Origin: Hansfordia pulvinata
Lineage: Eukaryota > Ascomycota > Sordariomycetes > Xylariales
Direction: 5' to 3'
Assembly: GCA_006538405.1 (NCBI GenBank)
Contig: BJKQ01000010.1
Location: 620,001 to 684,000 of the forward strand
DNA: 64,000 nucleotides
Each line of letters opens with the position of its first letter. Position 1 is the stretch's first letter. Under the pieces are notes generated by a model, which saw only the letters and a program-made list of their open reading frames with translations, was not told the DNA's origin and made no database searches. Below are positions 11,044 through 24,045 of the stretch, piece by piece. Both the position numbers and the translations under genes were made by a program.

Positions 11044-12340
11044 TTAACCCCAAAGCTCTTGGAGGCTGCTGTCTTCTTTGAAGATATTCTGCAGCTCCCA
11101 AGGGTGCGGGCGCCGCTCGGGCTTCGGACTCAGCCCTCTGCTGAAAGCCTTGACTACGGCCTTGGAAAGGCCCCCGACCTTGCTGGAAACTTCCGATGGA
11201 AGACCATCCGACATCTTCATCGTCAGAAGCTTCTCTCGGTCGTCATCCGACATCTCCTTGGTCCATTCCTCCGTTTGGACCCAGTTCAGGATATTCATGT
11301 CTCTGACTTGGATCATGTACGCGAGCACGGTCAGTGTGAAAACATCCGCCGCATCCGAGATCGTAGTCTTCCCCCTCGAAGTGCCTCCGTTCCAGGCCTC
11401 GACAATCTCTGCCAATCGCTGTTAGCATCTAATCTGGAGTGAAGGTGGGTTCCGCAGTTTTTGTGAGCCTCACCAGGGGCAGACATCTGCGGACTGCAGC
11501 CGATCGGTGTCTTCGCTTTGTCGGTCAAGCGGACCGCCATTTCGTAGTTGACGAACTGCACGCCGAGCTCCCCGCCGAGGTTGGCGACGTATATGTTCCT
11601 GGGATTCAGGTCCGTGTGGACGACTTTGGCCTTTGCGAGCTGCTCTGCGTTCCCGAACAGCTGCGCCACGAGATTGGCTAGGACCTCGGGTTTCTCCTCG
11701 AACAGCTCGTTGCTGACAAGCATGTCGTAGAGCGGCTGGCCCGACGGCATGGCCGTGAAGATGTAGAACCAGCGGCCACCCGGCGAGTAGGAATCAAGCA
11801 CCGCGGGCGTCATGGCCGCGTCCTTGTCGTGCACCGCCTTTTGCAGGGTGGCCTCCCTTCTGGCCATATCGATCATCTCGCCCTTCCAGTTGCGGTGAGC
11901 CGAGACCAGGCCCTCGGCCGCCTTCTGCGCCGGGCCCTGGCTGTCTCTGTCCAAGTCTATGACTTTGGCGAAGATGGTGTTCGCCCCGGACAGCCAACCC
12001 CCCGGGTTGGTGACTTGGAACGAGGCCCATCCGTCGCCCCTTTGCAGAGCCTCGGGGTCTTTCAGCGGAGCCCACTTCTTGTTGCCGTGCAGGTCCTTGG
12101 GATCGAAGGAGATGTAACCGCCCCATCTGTAGCCTGCTTCTGGCACCCGAGCGGTCCTTGTTGCGAAACCTTTAAGAGTCTCTTGACCGAGGAGCCGTCG
12201 GCCTCGGGGCTACGCTTCTCCCAAGGGGGCGAGGGCGAGGGCGAGGGCGAGGGCGAGGGCGCAGAGAGGGCCGAGATGCTCGCCGACGACAACAGGAAGA
12301 CGTGTATCGCCAGGGCGAGGAAGAAGGATTTGAACGACAT
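11044..12340 (-). CDS. Secreted protein-kinase-like protein (probable pseudokinase)
   Basis: The start at 12340 gives a strong signal peptide (MSFKSFFLALAIHVFLLSSA), then a Pro-Ser repeat encoded by a GGGCGA hexanucleotide array. The kinase-like fold follows: FAKVID at the VAIK position, HTDLNPRN (11596-11619) at the catalytic loop with Asp and Asn kept, NYE (11541-11549) where DFG belongs, and SAPE formed across the splice junction. The intron is 11409-11473 (GTGAGG...GCAG) and joins in phase. The C-terminal lobe continues to WELQNIFKEDSSLQELWG. Loss of the DFG Asp argues for weak or no Mg-ATP catalysis. The signal peptide and the kinase body lie in different frames. One extra A in the TTAAAGG stretch at 12169-12175 would join them, so this is a likely sequence error or an inactivating deletion. 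Fungal secreted kinase-like proteins are often effector candidates; that is inference. Confidence 0.62.
12227..12261. repeat. GGGCGA hexanucleotide array in the kinase-like gene
   Basis: About five to six tandem copies of GGGCGA. Read on the minus strand they encode alternating Pro-Ser directly after the signal peptide. Copy number is probably variable between strains. Confidence 0.85.
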
Positions 12341-12530
12341 CCTGGCTGCGCGACGGGAACTGTTCGGGTACGTAGGTTAGAGTCGACGAGCGACGGCGGT
12401 AGCGCGCGTGCATGTTCTTATTATGGCCCGGGACGTACGCTCGCATGGAAACATTCGCATATAAAGGCTGAAACGGCAATGCCCCGGCCGAAGGATCGCA
12501 CAGAGCCAAGCGACGTGGCGGTCGAGCGAT

Positions 12531-12565
<35 letters not shown>

Positions 12566-13330
12566 GGTGAACTCCACCCTATTCGCCGAGGAACAAGGCA
12601 GCCAGCCGACGGTAGGACGCAGGGCTCGGAGAATTGCTGCCACTGCCTCGGGCCCGTGATGTCCTGGGTAAGGTAGGGATATGCCGAGACCTGGGGGGGC
12701 GGAACTCAGCCCTTGGAGGCGAAGCGGACATGTCTGTTTCGATGTACTCGCCACCCTATCATTGTCGTTTCGAGAGTAGCGAACCCGGAAGCCCGCCACC
12801 GCGGCGTGAACTCTTGGTTAACTAGCACCCAATGGTGAATCAGGAAAAGTGGGAGAGAGAGGTTGGGATCACGCCCGTCCCGGGCCCGACGGGATCGCCG
12901 GGGGCGGCAGAGGCGTCCGCCCAGCCCCGGACGGCCATCCGGAATCAGGCCCCAGTACTCGTAAAGGGTGTGATCAGCGTCACGATGGCGAGCAGCGGCT
13001 CGGTCAGCCCGCCCCAGAGGCGGCGAGGCCCCATGGGATGCTGAACTTAGGGGGGTCAGCCACCTGCCAAGGAGGATGACCGGCGACTTGTAGGCGGATT
13101 CGCAAGCGCCGAGGTGATATAGATCCTACATGTAGGGATGTAGGTACCTGCCCCGGCTATTAAAAGGTGCATGCTACAAGGCATACCTGGACGACGCAGC
13201 CCACCGCGAATGGACGCCACCACCTGAGGCGAGAGGGCCAAGATCTACCTAGCATCCAGCAAGGCAGGCACAGGCGTCGTCGGTGGCGCCCGGTGGAGAA
13301 GACGACAGGCAACCCTGGCGCCACGACGGC
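12341..13330. other. Intergenic region with long poly-T tract
   Basis: About 990 bp between the kinase-like gene start and the end of the MDR gene. It contains a 28-base T run (12533-12560) and ATGTAGG/CCTACAT words near 13128-13146. No gene is seen. Confidence 0.4.
12533..12560. repeat. Poly-T run of 28 bases
   Basis: An uninterrupted run of 28 T on the plus strand, about 200 bp upstream of the start of the minus-strand kinase-like gene. It could be a nucleosome-excluding promoter element or the tail of an old retroposed sequence; nothing around it supports the latter. Confidence 0.9.
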
Positions 13331-14652
13331 TCACGGCACAATGACAGTGTGCAGGCCGAAGCGGGCGTTGGCGGCGGCCGTGTCGAGCGCCTCGGCAGCC
13401 CTGTCCAGCCCGAACGCCCCGGCGAGGCGGATGCCGCCGCCGCCGCCGCGGTCCGGGCCCATCTCCGACCCCGGTCCCATCTCCGGTCCCGGCCCCGGCC
13501 CCGGCCCCAGCGGCAGCATCCCGGCCTCAGCCATGCGCACCAGCGCCGCCACGTCCGCCCGCCCGTACATCCACTTGCCCCGGATCTGCAGGTCGCGCCG
13601 CATCACCGCCGACAGCGGCAGTCCCGCCACGTCGCCGCGCAGGCCGCCCATGTAGCTGACCCGCCCGCCCTGCCGCAGCGCCAGGATCCCGCTGCGCAGG
13701 TGCGTGCTGCCCGACGCCGCAGCCGGCGAGATGTCCAAGTACACGTCGGCCGGGCCCGTCGCCCCGCGCAGCTCGCGCGCGTCCGCCTCGGCGTCGCCCG
13801 TGATGGGCACCACGCGCACCCGCCCGCCGCCGCCGCCGCCGCCGCGTCCTCCGAAATGGTCCCGCAGCCTCTCGAGCGCCGCCCGGTCGCGCCCCATGGC
13901 CACGACCTCGCGCGCGCCCATTGCCAGCGCCACCACCACCGCCGCCCCGCCGAACGTCCCCGACGCCGGCGTCACCACCACCTTGTCGCCCGCCGCGACC
14001 CCGGCGTCCCGCAGGCCCCCGAACGGCACCAGCATGGCCCCCAGCGCCAGCAGGTCCGCCGGCGCGTACCCCAGGCCCCGGCCCTCTCCCTCTCCTTCTC
14101 TCCCCCCAGCAGCCGCTCCTCGTCCAGCGCGAAGCAGTTCTCCAGCGGCACCCGCGCGTACTCGGCGTACGTGCTGTCGCGCCACTCCCCGCCCAGCAGC
14201 GCCCTGCTGCCCCGGGTGAAGCCCTCGGAGAAACCGAACAGCGCGCGCGCCTCTCCTCCTCCCCCCTCCTCCTCGTCGTTGTCGTCGCCGCCACCGCCGC
14301 CGTGGCCTCCGTCCCTCCCTCTGATCACGCAGTCCACGAAGACGAGCTGCCCGGGCCTCAAAGCCGTGGCGTCGGGCCCCGCGGCGGCCACGCGCGCGAC
14401 GGCCGACGACCCGGGGACCATGGGCAGCGGGAACGAGTAAGGGCGCCGGCCCGTGTAGACGTCGCGGGCGTAGGGGACCACGGCGGCCGCCAGCACGCGG
14501 ACCACGGCGCTGCCCGGCGTCGGGCGCGGGGTCGGGCGCGTCTCGACCGAGGCGTCCAGGGGGTCGCGCTGCGAGTGGAGCACGAGCGCCCGGTGCGTGT
14601 CGGGGAGGGCGGCGGCGACGGCGGCGGTGGTGGTGGTGGTAGTGGTGTCCAT
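13331..14652 (-). CDS. MDR-family (zinc-independent) oxidoreductase, one apparent frameshift
   Basis: The start at 14652 gives [20 protein letters not shown], then a GroES-like domain (ARDVYTGRRPYSFPLPMVPG) and a Rossmann NAD(P)-binding domain (DKVVVTPASGTFGGAAVVVA). The family's usual GHE zinc-ligand motif is replaced by PGSSAV, so catalytic zinc is unlikely and an NADPH-dependent quinone- or enoyl-reductase-like reaction is more probable. The substrate is unknown. The N- and C-terminal halves lie in different frames. A seventh C in the run at 14102-14107 would join them at a Gly/Glu-rich loop. A Gly-Pro-Glu-Met repeat near the C-terminus (about 13440-13510) is unusual for the family and may be an expanded low-complexity insert. 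No clustered biosynthetic genes are next to it. Confidence 0.68.
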
Positions 14653-17600
14653 GTTGAGAAAAGGCGATCTCGCGAGCCTCTATAGTTGCTGCTTTGCTCA
14701 GTTGCTGTTGCTGCTGTTGCTACTGCTGCTTCTGCTGCTGCTCACTTCCTCCTATTTGGCTTCATTCTGACGTGAGATATCCCCCGGACCCTTGTGCCCC
14801 TTTTATACTCTGGTCGAGATCCCGAAGTCCGGGATCCGTAGCCGGTGCCATCGTCAAGTTGAGGCTTGCATCGTGCTGTCTGGGTACTGCACCTGTTACC
14901 ATTAGAGCAACGAAATGCGAGATTCGCACCCGGCGATTGCAGCCGTCTCCGACGGCGGGGAGGAGCGCGAGAAACGGGTTATAGAAGCGCTAGCCTGAGG
15001 GCTATGCGGCTATCACGTTCGGGTTTTATGTTAACGCCGTCGTGGATTTCTCCCGCCCGTGTCTTTCGATGATGGTCTACGCGAGGGCAATTGTCGGCTT
15101 TGTCAAGTCTACTTGTTGACGCCATATTGTCTGAATTGACTGGCAGAGCTGGCCCAGTCCTGATGGACGCCTGTGCCATGGGCTTGGGGACGCGGACATT
15201 CCACTGACTGAGGCGACTAATGACGACAGCTAGGTAGTCTTTGGCAAACCTTGGGATACCGGCTGAATCCAACTCTTCCACCTGCGAGCCAGGGATGCCG
15301 CGACACGCCTAATGGAGACCCCCAAGGTGAGGAACCGCTTTGAATGAAGCGAGACCGCTCTTCTAAGAGTCGCGAGATGAACACCCATAGCAGCCACTAC
15401 AGCCAAGCCAAACTATGAATGGCCGTCAATTGATTGCGGATGATCTCGTCGTTCTTCACAACAATCCCTTCGCTAAGCTAAAAATATTGCCGCGCGCAGG
15501 CCTAAAGTTCAATCGACGAAGCAGGAGCGATGGCGGCGAGCTCTGACAGGTGCGCGCCTACTGTGGCTATTGAATGCCACCTTGGATCTCGGCGGCCGGC
15601 GCTCGCTTCAAGCACATCCCAGTTGCTCGTATCACCCGCCGTGGCAAGCCACGCCTCCAGAGACCCTTCTCCAAAGTGCCGAGTGAAGCCAAGCAAACTT
15701 CTCGACGCTCCAGGGTGCTTGCAAACCCGATTCACTGCCTGAACAAGACAGTGAATGCGAACCTTGGTGTTAGCACAACCAACTTAGTACATGGCTTATT
15801 AGGTACTGGGATAGCCACTAAACGTGCTGATGGTGAGCCGCGAGAAAACCCATCTGTCGAGGAAACCCATCTATCTTAATTATCAAGATTTAACCCTGTC
15901 CATGTTCTGCCGTGGCTCTCAGGCTTATTCGACGCAGGAGTCTTTAGAGCGGACATTGGCGATGGACTTCTGAAAAGTGTGGCAGAAGTCGTGGCTGAGG
16001 GCGTGGGTGCTCGTACTCGTACCCGTCCAAGGTGGCGCCTGTTTGTTGTTTAGGTTAGGAGGAGGATCCCGTCTAGGTTCACCGGGCCAACGCGGCCAGC
16101 ACTCGGCTTCAGACACTTCAAGGTGCAGGGAGTGGCAGCGCTGGGGCAGCCACTGATGAGGCGCGAGGTGTCGCACCGAATCCTAGCCAGCTGGGCTTCC
16201 ATTGGATGGGACATGGTAACAGCCAACCTGCCTACTCGTACATGTATTTTGAGGCGGCGGAGAGACGCGTAACCAAGCGTGCAAAGGCACTCCTGTGTGC
16301 CCTGAGCGCCCACGCATGCCCACGTACAGAGTAGGTACCTGGTATTAGGTGGGTGACCGCCGGCTGAAAGTGGTTGCGTCATGTGAGCGCTAGCCTTTTC
16401 GCGGCCGTGATGCGGATCGGTGCCGGTATGGGAACTGGAGCACCTCAGGCCCCATAGCAGCGCCCGCCGTCGCAGTCACGAGCGCAGTCCAGCCCTGGAG
16501 CTCCGGGTCTCAGGCTTGAGCACCGCGGCAACGCAGGAACAGGAGGCTGCTAGCCTGAACGGCCTGGGCCTGGAGTCCGACGAGTACTCGTAGCCCGCGG
16601 GAGCGCGGACGCTTGCACAGATACAGGTACACGCAGATTCGCTCACACACACGAGTGCCTCCTGGACACAGAGCCACGATCGATCCTGTCTCGGACTGCG
16701 CTTCGCCCATGGCAGCCGAATGATCGGGCAAGTCGTACCCCAGCCGCAGCAGATCACGCGGGAGTGCCATGGATCCATTCATGGACCATACGTGCAGGTA
16801 CCTGTGGCGTGCCGTGGGTGCGTGGATGGTACCTAGCAATGCTGCGTTGGGAACTGGAGATCGCAGCTCGTCTCCACTGGCGGTCGACTAGTTGGAACGG
16901 CCGCCGGCGGGCAACCAGCGCTGGATTCATGCACGTGAAGGCGTTCGATAGTGCATGTTCCGATACTTCCCTCCACCGGCTCACCCGGATGGTCTCTCCC
17001 TTGAGGTCGACCCTCACACAGCAAGCGTCTCTTGCTCGGCGCTCCTCGCTTCTAGGACACTGAAACTACAGAGCAATAGTGCCCGCCAGCTTTGGCGTTA
17101 TGATGTGCTACCTCCAGGCCGCACTCAGTCCACCACCTGGAAGCTCACCAGCCTCCCAGTTTCTCGAGTCAGCAGCAACCACGTTGTGCAAGAGCCAGGT
17201 CTCTCGTCTCGAGATGTCTCCCAAGCCCAGTTCTGTGCGCGCTGGCCGATTTGACTCACTCGCGGACCGTATCGTACGCGATCTGACGCGGGAAGAACCC
17301 CTGCTGGGGCAGACCCCTCGGTCTCTTGAAGGATCCATCTGGCGTGCTGCCCGAGCCCGATAACACAACCTGGATGATGGCTTGGAACGACTCCTCCGTC
17401 TCCAAGACCCGCAACAGCTCTGGGCCGATCACGCTGACAACAGTGCGTTGGCAAGGTACTCGTACGCATACCAGCCATGGCTCTGCTTCCCGCTACCAGG
17501 TAGGGCTGCTGACGTACCTCCACGGCATGTATCTGCTCGTATCTGTCTGATGCTGGAAGTCAGACTTGCCCGGATTGGGTCTGCTCTGTTCGGCCGTGAG

Positions 17601-18096
17601 GAGACGAGTACTTGACTCCCCATTCGCGGAACACCAGCTTGGAGGTACTCGTCCGACTCTGGCGACTCACTCTATGCCCGTATCGGCAGGTGGACCTCAG
17701 CCGGGAGGACCACCCAGTCATGTCGCGACCTGCACCTACTCGCGCACTACGAGGGCGCCAGTACCGCCGCCGATGATGCATACCCCGTACCGCGCTACAC
17801 TGGGCCACTCGAGACCTCGTGCTCCGGCCCCGTCCGCCCCAGACGCAAGCTCCAGCCTGCCTGGCCCTGGCCCCATCCGCGCGGGCTCCCTTATCTCCCT
17901 GCAGCACCTACATCATCGCCATCCTCCCTCCTTCTCTCCCTCTCTCCGAAACCGCCATCTCTCCCCATCATCACTTCCAGCTGCATCAACGACTGTCCGA
18001 CTCATATTGGGCCGTCGCTAGCTGGTTATCCCCTCTTCATCTCTACATTCTTATCGGAAACCCGTCAGTTGATCTGGCCCGTCCGACTCGCCCAAC
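14653..18096. other. Gene-poor segment of 3.4 kb
   Basis: Only short frames without family resemblance are found on either strand. From about 16.0 to 17.7 kb the word TACTCGT/ACGAGTA occurs at least six times, once as the perfect palindrome ACGAGTACTCGT (16580-16591). The last 300 bp are C/T-rich and should hold the PEP4 promoter and 5' untranslated region. Confidence 0.45.
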
Positions 18097-19491
<1,395 letters not shown>

Positions 19492-21113
19492 TGGGTTTGG
19501 CCCATTCACACTTTCGTAGAGACGATCTTGGTGCGAGGAGGATAAGATTGCGTATGACGCGGAAGGACATTACCTTTTCTTCTTTGCTTGACACTTGAGC
19601 AGCTTGTGATTGTGGCCTCAGGGTGATAGGCACGGGGGCCGTGAAGTGGTCTACATAGTTTGTACACAACACGCCTAGTATGCGCGAATTAACGTAATAA
19701 TCCAGTTGGATAGCATTATCATGTGTTGTGAGCTCCAAGCAGATGGTGAAGTTATAGTGAAATGCTTCGAGACTGTGTGAGGACGGCACTTCGCATTCAC
19801 TGCTATCGCTGCTCTGAACGAGACGCGTATGTTCACTGGACTCGGCTCATCTCCTGTCGTCCCTTTGTACGATACCTAATGCTGCTAGATAGCAGGCGAA
19901 ACCTGAGTGTTTGCATGAGGCTTCTAGCTATGTACACGTAAGGTAGGGGTACCAACTAGTCGCGGGCGCGAGCTGGGCTGGTAGGGTACTTGCGCCTCAT
20001 TCCTCCACGGCTGCAGTGACTGACTCGTTGGAACCAGCTGGCAGGCGATTCAATTCAGCTGGCAGGTCTACATGGTGAAAGGTCTTGAAGGGTAGCGCTA
20101 CTTACGGGCACTTGGGTAAGGGGAGAGCCGCACACTAATAATCGGGCAAGTGGGGAGAGATGCAGTACCTCCTGTGTAGCGTGCCTGTCCAGGGGAGCTA
20201 CAAGTCCCTTGCATTACGGAGTGGCCATTGGGAGTCCCCCCCGGTACATTCGAGCATGCGCAGCGCTGGTCTAGTGAGTGACAGCCCTGAGGACACCCAC
20301 TAACGGGGGCGGGCTCGTACTGGCGGACGGGGTACGAGAAGCCGTACCGTCCCTGGCGGCAGGAGTGTGTGGGCGAGGGACTGGAGTGCTCGACGCCTTC
20401 CGGGGCTCGCTGGCCACTTCCCCCCTTCAAACCGCGACGCTTGAAAAACGTAGCACGCGAAGCGCGACGAGAGGCGGCGGCGCACTACCACCACTTGCGA
20501 CTTGTTTGCGACCTCGCGACCACGACTGCAACGACATCGGCCTACGCCCGCCCTCCCTCCAATCGGCCTGCCCTCGACGCCTCGAGCCTCGCTTGTCGCC
20601 TTGATCTTTGCTGCGGACTGTTCGTCGTCCGCCTGGGCCCGCCAGTCAGTGCAGATCCGACAGCGACACGACAACCAGGGTCCATCCGTCCATCATCACC
20701 ATCGCCTGGCCATCGCCATCATCCAGCCGGCCCGCACCACGCACCATCGCTCCCGGTCCGCTTCGCTCATCTCGACAGCCCGCGCCTCCTGGAACTTGGT
20801 CGCTCGCTTTCTGTCGGACTCGGCCCTGCAGACCCGCACGAATCCCGCTTGCGCCAACCCAGCTGCCATCGCTGCATGCCCCCAGCAGCCCAAACCCCGG
20901 CACCCGTCGCAGTTCCCACCAACACCAACCACTGGCCAATCTCATCGCCATCGCCTTCGCCATTCCTCCCCATCGTCCGATCGTCCATCACCGCCACCGC
21001 ACGACTCGTCGCCACAGTCGACCTCGCCGGCGTCTGGTGGGTCATTCAGGACCAGATCATCAACCACCATCCGGCCCATCTGACCCCGAGTGGACGGATG
21101 CAGCCCTTCCATC
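19492..21113. other. Intergenic region
   Basis: The first 500 bp are AT-richer and are probably the PEP4 3' region. From 20.4 to 21.1 kb the sequence is C/A-rich and almost free of stops in all plus frames, which is typical of a long fungal 5' leader; the frames there have no coherent protein-like content. It should contain the promoter of the gene at 21114. Confidence 0.4.
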
Positions 21114-24045
21114 ATGGCTTCGTCTGCCATCGCCACCCCTAATGGCATGTCCACTACCCAGCAGGACCAAAACATTGACAAGAATCTTTCGTCCCATCCC
21201 GACCCCGCGACCACCACCGCTACCAATGGGGACTCAGAAAAAGATAGCGCCGCCGACACAATAACTGCCGCGCCTCGTCAACCCGCCTCCTCTTCATCCT
21301 CATCAGTCTCTCCGCCGCCCCCTTCCACCCCTTCAGTATCAGCTAAGCGCAAACGCGATACTCCCGACGACGCCTCCCCAGCCTCTGATGCCACGCCAAA
21401 GCCCAGTGAGGACGCCGGGGCTGCGCGCGGACCAAGTGCCACCGATAAGACCACCATCCGCGATTACTTCCACGTACTCCAGACGTAAGTGTCTGCATTC
21501 GGATTCGAATCTTGACCATGCTGACCTTGACCAGATTCGATGCCACCCCTTCCGTTCTCAAGCGCCCTCTCGTAGCCCAGGATGCCGCGAGCACCCCGAC
21601 CGCGAAACGGCAGAAGGCCACAAATGGCTCAGCACAGCCGTCCATCTCGGAGAAGTTCGCCAACGACGAGTATCAAAGCCTGACGGCCATCATCACGGAC
21701 GTCAAGTCGTCCATTGACGACCAGCTTGCCGAGTTGCGCGACACCACCGACGTCCAGGACACAAAGGCCAATGATGTGGCCATGGCCAAGACCATCACCT
21801 TTGGCCAGAAGGCCCAGGAAATCCTGCGCCGCGAAATGTCTTACCGCGACGCCAGCGTCTCTGAGGATTTTCTGCGCACTCTCGACTCGACCAGCGCGCT
21901 CCAGTCCAACGCCAGTGGGAACATCGTCCTCAGCGTTCACGGCCTAGCTCCGAGGCCCACTCAGCTTTACTCTAGCTTGCAGCAGCCCGTCGCCTCCGAA
22001 GAGCACCCTCAAGGCCGTATTCGCTCGATGCGCGATGCCGGCCTTCCAGCTGGCATCAAAACCACCAAGGCCGTGCCCTTTTTCTTCCCTGCTGCTGTCG
22101 AGAAGGACAAGAAGTCCAAGACCCTTGGCGACCTGTTCCCTACGCCGCGCAACCTGCCCGTGCTTCAGCCTCCCAAGGCTCCCAAGAGCGCCGTCAAGGG
22201 TGCCCAAGTCGGGTGGCATCGCCCCGAGCTGACCGACAAGGACAAGTATCGCACAGGGACGTACTTTTCGCAGAAGATTTCGACCGGAAACTGGCTTGAC
22301 TACAGCGATGCCGCCCCAGCCTCGCAGATCAAGCAGCGGGAACGCCCTGCGAGCCAATCCGGGGAACAATCGTCTGTCGATGTTGAGGCTGCCGAGATGG
22401 AAGCCCTTTTCCGTGGAGCCTTCTCCAGCTTCGCCCCCACCAAGGACGACTCGGCTTCGATGATTTCGTCGGGACTCCTTGGTCAGACGCTTTGGTGGCA
22501 AAAGGTTGGCCGTCGCAACTTGGACCGCCTGGTTGTTGAGACGGAAGCGCCCGAGGAAAATGGGGACGACGTTGAGATGGCTGATGCTGCGGGCCCCGAC
22601 GGCTTGGATGAGGGTGTGATCCAGGACGCCATCGACAACTGGGATGACAAGCTTGTCGACCCGAGCCTCGAGGAGGCGTGCTGTCCGAAGAAGAAGAAGA
22701 CAGACGAGGAGAGAGACGTGGACGAAATTCTGGAGGACGTTTCCGACATGATCCAGACTCTGCTGTCGTACCAAAAGAACCGCAACTTGCAGCAGCCGTC
22801 GGCCGGCCAGAATCGCTACGCAGCCGACTCGTCACAGAACGATGCACTGGCAGGCGGTGCGCTGCAACCCGGAGAGGAGGAAATGGCCACATACGACGCG
22901 CTCAAGGCGCAACTCTCCCTCGTGCTCAACATGCTGCCTCCCTACGCCGTTGCGCGCCTCAACTCGGACAAGCTGGACGAGCTCAATATTTCGACGCGGC
23001 TGGAGATCCGGACAGACGAGTACCAGGGTCTCATGGAAAGCGACGACGCGGCTGCGCGGGCCCGAGCTGCCCAAGCCACCCCGAATGCCCGGCCTGCGCC
23101 GCACCGCTCCAGCAATTCGGCCAGTGGTATGCACTACGGGCAGCAGTATGCCAACAACGGCAGACCCCCTGCTCCCGCCGGCCCGTACTACGGCCAGCAG
23201 ACGCCGGTGCGCCCTCCGCCCAGCGTCCAGCGCCCGCCGCCGTCGATGCCACCGGCGTATCAGCAGCAGCGCCCACCGTCCAACGCGGGCTACCGGCCAC
23301 CGAGTGGCTACCCCCAGGGCAGCTACGCACAGCAGCCGCCTAAGCCAGCTCCGGGATACTCACAACCCAACCCGTACGGAACGCCCGCGCAGAACCGGGC
23401 CCCGTACCAGCAGTACCCCGGGTACCCCCACACGGCGCCGCACAACCCCAAGTGCGGTATCCGTCGTATGCGCCGAACGCACAAACCCCGACGTTTCACC
23501 ACCAACCTTACCAGCCGCCACACCCACAGCAGGGCACGCCGACGCACGTCCAGTACGGTCAGTATGCGAACGGGGCGATGCCCCAGCGAACCGCCTCGCC
23601 TCACATGCCTCCGCACCACCAGCCGCAGCACATGCCCCACCAGCCCCATCAGGGGTACAATCCCAACGCCACACCCTCAAGGCAGCCTGCGTACGGCGGG
23701 CAGCCCAACATGGCTTCCAACTCGCCCAGGCCCTACTACCCGTCTGGCAGCCCCATGCCGCCACACCAGGGCCAGAACCCGCCCCCTTATAATCCACAAA
23801 AGGCGGGCCATCGACCGTCCATGTCGGGCCAAGGGCACAATCCAATGGGTACGCCGGTCGGGCACGGCGCACGGCCGGGCATGCAGCACGGCGGGCACTA
23901 CTACATGTCCAGCCAAAGCCCAAAGCCCCAACAGCAGTCGCCGGCCATGCGCGGGGCCCCTTCTCCGGCGATGAACGGCAGTCCAGTGCCACCACCGCAC
24001 ATACCGGGGCCTAACGGGGGCCCGATGCCTGGCAGGGAAGCATAG
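21114..24045 (+). CDS. Conserved-type nuclear protein with Pro/Gln/Tyr-rich tail, one apparent frameshift
   Basis: Exon 1 is 21114-21484; the intron 21485-21534 (GTAAGT...CCAG) joins in phase to give HVLQTFDATPSVLKRPL. The protein starts with a Ser/Thr/Pro-rich part containing a basic AKRKRD motif, followed by a folded core (about residues 120-560) with IRDYFHVLQT, APRPTQLYSSLQ and MEALFRGAFSSFAP. An acidic coil comes next, then a long tail rich in Pro, Gln, Tyr and Gly that looks prion-like. Core composition and basic motifs suggest a nuclear protein, possibly a chromatin-complex subunit, but I do not recognise the family with certainty. The tail changes frame at the C run 23446-23449: one more C joins NPYG...TAPHNP to QVRYPSYAP. 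After the TAG at 24043 the same frame stays open to 24279 with similar composition. Confidence 0.68.

Noticed and set aside
12533..12560. T28 run as the poly-A tail of a retroposon.
   Set aside because: No open reading frame, target-site duplication or internal promoter was seen beside it.
20369..21142. Long overlapping plus-strand frames before the gene at 21114.
   Set aside because: All three frames are open because the C/A-rich leader lacks stops; none has folded-protein composition. Best explained as 5' untranslated region.
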